A DNA stretch of 9,244 bases from Anaerolineales bacterium. GTDB taxonomy: Bacteria > Chloroflexota > Anaerolineae > Anaerolineales > DRMV01. The stretch lies in assembly GCA_026991215.1 (NCBI GenBank), contig JALXBY010000337.1:1-9244 (forward strand), written 5' to 3'. Under the pieces are notes generated by a model. That model was given only the letters and a program-made list of their open reading frames with translations. It searched no databases and was not told the DNA's origin. The translations under genes and the position numbers were made by a program. This document shows, one piece after another, positions 5,932-9,244 of the stretch. Position 1 is the stretch's first letter, and each line of letters begins with the position of its first letter.

Positions 5932-7527
5932 ATGCTCCCTGATTTTCGGCTCCACCACCAAGAGTATCTCATCGAAATCCTGCGGGGGATTCTGGAAGAA
6001 CTGGACCTGGAGCGCCTGCTGGCCCGGCTGATTGAAACCACGGTGGCCATTGCCGCGGGCAGCGCGGGCGTGGTGCTCCTCAGAGAGGAAAGCGGCTGGT
6101 ACCTGGCTGCAGTCCACGGCTTCCCCATGCCTTACGTGCGCCTGTTGGAAACCCTGGTGGAGGACGTCCCCCTCCATAGCAGCGACCCGGTGCGTTACGA
6201 ACTTCCCGAACTGCTGCGCCGGCTGGAATGGTTGACCCACGTGCCCCGCTTGGGGCTGGCCCAGGGCCTGGGCATGCCCCTGATTGCCCGTGGGGAACTC
6301 CTGGGCCTGCTCTACGTCTACCGGAGTTACCGCAGTCTGTTCACCCAGGAGGACTTCGTCCGGCTTCGCCTGTTCGCGGAGCAGGCGGCCATCGCTGTGC
6401 ACAACGCCCGGCTATATACCCGCCTGCACCGGGAAAAGCAACGCATGGATGCCCTCCTGGACGCGGTGGCCGACGGCATCTTCATCCTGGATGCCGAATA
6501 CAGGCTGGAGCGGGTCAACCCGGCCTTTGCCCGCATGTACGGTGCGGACCGGGAGGCCCTGGTGGGCCGCAGCCACCAGGAGGTCATCCGCTGGAAGCGC
6601 ATCGAGCGGGGGCTGCCCCTGGAAGAGGCCCTGGTGCAGGGCTGGCCCTATGCCACCCGCGAACCCCTCTACGTCCAGGGCGACCTGGAGCGGCCCTCTG
6701 GCAAGCCCCTGCCCGTGGGCATCACCTACGCGCCCCTGTTCGATGAAAGCGGGCAGGCCCTGCTCAACGTGATTGCCAGCGCGCGGGATATCCGCGCCTT
6801 CCGGGAAGCCGACCGGCTCAAGGCCGTGTTCATCTCGACCATCAGCCACGAACTCAAGACGCCCATCGCGCTCATCAAGGGCTACGTGGGCACCCTGCGC
6901 CGGCCCGATTTGAAGCCGGACGAGGCCTTGCTCCAGGAAGCCTTGCAGGTCATTGAGGAAGAAGCCGACCGCCTGGCCCGCTTAGTGCAGGACCTGCTCG
7001 ATGCTTCCCGCATGCAGGCCGGCGCGCTCCAACTCCGCTGTCAGGACGTGGACCTGCGCGCGCTCATCGAACGCATCGTACAGCGTTTTGCCCGCCAGTA
7101 CCCGGACTACACCTTCGATCTCGCTGTCCCCGAAGACGTGCCCCTCCTCCGGGCCGACGAAGCCCGGCTGGAGCAGGTGTTGACCAATCTGTTGAGCAAT
7201 GCGGTCAAGTACGCACCGGCCAGGACCACCGTGCAGGTGCAGGTCCAGGTGCTCGACCGGGAGGTCGTGGTTTGCGTGGCCGACCAGGGGCCGGGCATCG
7301 CGCCGGAGGACCGGGCCCACGTCTTTGACCCCTTCTTCCGCAGCCCCCACACGGAACACAAGCCCGGCGTGGGCCTGGGCCTCTACCTGGCCCGCGCGGT
7401 CGTCGAGGCCCACGGTGGCCGCATTTGGGTGGACCCCCATTACACCCAGGGCGCCCGCATTTGCTTTGCCCTCCCCCTGCGCGGCGGCTCCTGCGCCCAG
7501 GAAACGCGGCCGCATGCCGACGGCTGA
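5932..7527 (+). CDS. Cytoplasmic GAF-PAS sensor histidine kinase
   Basis: A 531-residue two-component sensor with no membrane segment or signal peptide, so it senses an intracellular or diffusible cue. A GAF domain fills about 10-165 (ATTVAIAAGSAGVVLL-like core; GMPLIARGELLGLLYVYR at 114-131). A PAS domain follows at about 170-295 (DGIFILDAEYRLERVNPAF at 181-199). The HisKA dimerisation helix carries the phospho-acceptor H306 in FISTISHELKTP. The ATPase domain has the N box (NLLSNAVKYAP, N423), G1 box (DQGPGIAPED, D451), F box (FDPFFR, 465-470) and G2 box (GVGLGLYLA, 479-487). All catalytic boxes look intact. No cysteine pattern or ligand signature in GAF or PAS reveals the signal. GGAG eight bases upstream fixes the start. 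The gene follows a strong terminator by 21 bases, so its own promoter must overlap that region or lie inside the peptidase gene. The last dozen residues (after FALPL) are a non-domain tail running into a repeat tract. No response regulator is adjacent. Confidence 0.95.
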   Translation: MLPDFRLHHQEYLIEILRGILEELDLERLLARLIETTVAIAAGSAGVVLLREESGWYLAAVHGFPMPYVRLLETLVEDVPLHSSDPVRYELPELLRRLEWLTHVPRLGLAQGLGMPLIARGELLGLLYVYRSYRSLFTQEDFVRLRLFAEQAAIAVHNARLYTRLHREKQRMDALLDAVADGIFILDAEYRLERVNPAFARMYGADREALVGRSHQEVIRWKRIERGLPLEEALVQGWPYATREPLYVQGDLERPSGKPLPVGITYAPLFDESGQALLNVIASARDIRAFREADRLKAVFISTISHELKTPIALIKGYVGTLRRPDLKPDEALLQEALQVIEEEADRLARLVQDLLDASRMQAGALQLRCQDVDLRALIERIVQRFARQYPDYTFDLAVPEDVPLLRADEARLEQVLTNLLSNAVKYAPARTTVQVQVQVLDREVVVCVADQGPGIAPEDRAHVFDPFFRSPHTEHKPGVGLGLYLARAVVEAHGGRIWVDPHYTQGARICFALPLRGGSCAQETRPHADG

Positions 7528-7530
7528 AGG

Positions 7531-7593
7531 CTTCCGCTCACTGTTGCCTGCCGACCGCTTCCTGCTGACCGCGGACCGCTGACTGCCGACTGC
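7531..7593 (-). repeat. Degenerate tandem heptamer array (GCRGTCR)
   Basis: Read on the minus strand from 7593, successive 7-base units are GCAGTCG, GCAGTCA, GCGGTCC, GCGGTCA, GCAGGAA, GCGGTCG, GCAGGCA, ACAGTGA and GCGGAAG. The first four and the sixth fit GCRGTCN; the others differ at one or two positions. On the plus strand, similar units (CCGACGG, CTGAAGG) may continue leftward to about 7517, in the last codons of the kinase gene, with one base lost. The array supplies the C-terminal residues and stop codon of the ABC transporter and fills the 10-base gap between the two convergent stop codons. Confidence 0.7.
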
Positions 7594-9244
7594 TCGTATA
7601 CTCCAAAAACACATCTTCCAGGGAGGCCGCGCGCGCCCGGACCGCGCGATAGCCCACACCCTGGGCTCGCAGCGCGGCCAGCACCTTTTCCAGGGCCGCG
7701 GCGTCGCGCAGTTCCAGCACCAAAGCGCCGTTCTGGGAAAAGGCGCGGCGCACGCCGGGCACGCCTTCCAGGGCAGGCAGCGCCTCGTCCGAGGCGGGCT
7801 CCACTTCCACCCGGTAGGCCCAGTCCAGGGCCTGCACCAGTTGCAGGGGCTGCCCCTGGGCCACGGCTTTCCCCCGGTCCAGAATCACCACCCGGTCGCA
7901 CAGGGCCTGGGCTTCTTCCAGGTAGTGGGAGGTGAGCACGATGGCCTTGCCCTGCCGGCGCAGTTCCTGCAAGAAGGCCCAGATTTCCCGCCGGATGTGG
8001 GCGTCCAGGCCGGTGGTGATTTCGTCCAGAAAGACCACCTCGGGGTCGTTGAGCAGGGCCAGGGCGGCAAAGACCCGTTGTTTCTGCCCGCCCGAAAGTT
8101 TTCCGAAGAAGGTCTCCGCCTGCGCTTGCAGCCCCAGGCGTTCCAGGAGCATCTCCGCCGGCAGGGTGCGGGGGTAGAACGCGGCAAAGAGGTCGAAGAT
8201 TTCCTTCACCTTGAGCCGGGCGGGAAGCGCGGCTTCTTGAAGTTGCACGCCGATGCGGTAGACCAGCCGGCCGTAATCCGCGATGGGGTCCAGGCCCAGC
8301 ACCCGGATGTGGCCGGCATCGGGCCGACGCAGACCCTCGATGCATTCCAACGTGGTGGTCTTGCCCGCGCCGTTGGGGCCCAGCACGCCGAAGATTTCCC
8401 CCGGCTTCACCCGGAAGGAAAGGCCGTCCACGGCCCGCACCGGGCCGTAGGTCTTGATCAGACCCTCCACCACCAGGGCATAATCCTCTTGAGGAACCGG
8501 GGGCACGGCCCCGCGCGCGGCGGGCCGGAAGGCCCATCCTTCTTCCTCCCAGCGAAACGCGCGCACAGCAAGCAAGCCGAAGACCAGCGTCAGGATCAGG
8601 AGGTACAGCAGGCTCTGGCCCGCGGTCACCTGGGGGAACCACACCCGCCCCAGGAAATCGGTGCCCTGGAAGGAGTGCAGGGGCAACTGCCAGGCTTCCC
8701 GCAGGGAAAGGGGCCCCGAAAACCATAGGTCGGTGAGCAGGTCCGAGGCGTGGGTCATGGGCATCAGGTCGGAGAGGAACTTGAGGGCCGGAGGCAGACC
8801 CTCTCGCGGGCCGAAACTACCGGAGAGGAACATCATGGGGAAGAAAAGCAGGCTGCCCAGGGCCTGAGCCGCGCGCGTGGAGGAGGTCACCCCGGCCAGG
8901 CCAAAGCCCATGGTGAAGAACGCGGCGTAAATCACCAGCCCGGCCAGGAGCAGCATGGGCAGGTCGCCGTCGTAGCGCAGGCCGAAGAAGACCTGCACCG
9001 CGGCCACCACCAGCACCAGGGCCGCGACCAGCATGACCAGGCCCACCGCGAACTGGGAGGCGAAGATGTGCACGGGCCGGATGGGATGGGTGCGGTAGTA
9101 CTTGAGCGCCCCGCCTTCCCGCATGGAGGTGATGGTCGGGTACACACCCATCAGCCCCTGGGTGGCCATGACGACGACCAGCACTGCAGGGAGCATCACA
9201 TCCAGAATACGGACCTCCAGCCCACCGGGCGAGGTGAACACCAC
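7538..9244 (-). CDS. ABC-2 permease fused to ABC ATPase, N-terminus outside window
   Basis: A 568-residue partial exporter chain whose frame is open to the right edge. The apparent first codon at 9244 is only the edge. Residues 1-235 are an ABC-2 type permease with five visible membrane segments (about 17-34, 66-88, 96-118, 126-143, 211-228). The usual first helix must lie beyond the window. The coupling region is MREGGALKYYRTHPI (41-55). A linker of about 20 residues (236-255) leads to a complete nucleotide-binding domain: Walker A GPNGAGKTTT (289-298), Q-loop Q335 or Q337, signature LSGGQKQR (383-390), Walker B VVFLDEITTGLD (403-414) and H-loop H440. Residues 475-550 resemble the DUF4162-type tail of drug-export ATPases, ending ASLEDVFLEYT. 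The substrate (drug, lipid, polysaccharide or peptide) cannot be told. The two halves are normally separate genes. I see no stop or shift between them; an internal GTG at the linker lacks a good ribosome site. The last ~17 residues come from the heptamer array. Confidence 0.92.
   Translation of the reverse strand: MVFTSPGGLEVRILDVMLPAVLVVVMATQGLMGVYPTITSMREGGALKYYRTHPIRPVHIFASQFAVGLVMLVAALVLVVAAVQVFFGLRYDGDLPMLLLAGLVIYAAFFTMGFGLAGVTSSTRAAQALGSLLFFPMMFLSGSFGPREGLPPALKFLSDLMPMTHASDLLTDLWFSGPLSLREAWQLPLHSFQGTDFLGRVWFPQVTAGQSLLYLLILTLVFGLLAVRAFRWEEEGWAFRPAARGAVPPVPQEDYALVVEGLIKTYGPVRAVDGLSFRVKPGEIFGVLGPNGAGKTTTLECIEGLRRPDAGHIRVLGLDPIADYGRLVYRIGVQLQEAALPARLKVKEIFDLFAAFYPRTLPAEMLLERLGLQAQAETFFGKLSGGQKQRVFAALALLNDPEVVFLDEITTGLDAHIRREIWAFLQELRRQGKAIVLTSHYLEEAQALCDRVVILDRGKAVAQGQPLQLVQALDWAYRVEVEPASDEALPALEGVPGVRRAFSQNGALVLELRDAAALEKVLAALRAQGVGYRAVRARAASLEDVFLEYTSSRQSAVRGQQEAVGRQQ

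Noticed and set aside
7531..7593. A CRISPR array or intrinsic terminator between the convergent genes.
   Set aside because: The units are 7 bases and contiguous, without spacers, and there is no strong GC stem followed by a T-run in either direction.
7440..8726. A 428-codon minus-strand frame overlapping the ABC ATPase in another register.
   Set aside because: The Walker A, signature and Walker B motifs are all in the other frame; this one is a Gly/Pro/Arg-rich shadow.

Overview
This is a GC-rich window (roughly two-thirds GC by eye) with strongly G/C-biased third codon positions. It holds seven protein genes, two of them cut by the window edges. I see no rRNA, tRNA, CRISPR array, transposase or phage gene. 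The style of several proteins suggests a Chloroflexota bacterium, probably Anaerolineae: a long PheT with an enlarged tRNA-binding domain and a spacer-extended B5 motif, a single-pass protein with two LysM domains and an M23 domain, and a soluble GAF-PAS histidine kinase. That assignment comes from remembered family style, not from a search.

Layout. From 1 to 4458 everything is on the minus strand. In transcription order it runs: a class I SAM-dependent methyltransferase (3886-4458), a small five-helix membrane protein of unknown function (3429-3860), a perfect TATAAT box at 3389-3394, pheT (784-3318), and 12 bases after pheT a gene that leaves the window at base 1 (1-771). The last gene encodes a degenerate response-regulator receiver followed by an unidentified domain. 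pheT has no pheS directly upstream.

Bases 4459-4632 are a divergent control region. It has a near-consensus sigma-70-type promoter facing right (TTGACA, 17 bases, TATAAG), a weaker overlapping candidate facing left, and a nested inverted repeat in the rightward leader. The rightward promoter drives a membrane-anchored LysM/M23 cell-wall endopeptidase (4633-5859), which ends in a strong intrinsic terminator at 5878-5910. Only 21 bases later starts a cytoplasmic GAF-PAS-HisKA-HATPase sensor kinase (5932-7527) with no response regulator beside it.

The kinase converges on a minus-strand gene (7538-9244, cut at the right edge) that fuses an ABC-2 permease to its ATPase in one chain. Both genes stop inside or at the edge of a degenerate tandem array of 7-base units (about 7531-7593, possibly from 7517). 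The array encodes the last residues of the transporter.

The genes are mostly housekeeping and envelope functions, and I see no clear new defence or biosynthetic system. The points most worth following are the heptamer array at the convergent gene ends, the receiver-like gene after pheT, the fused transporter, and the structured leader of the peptidase gene.
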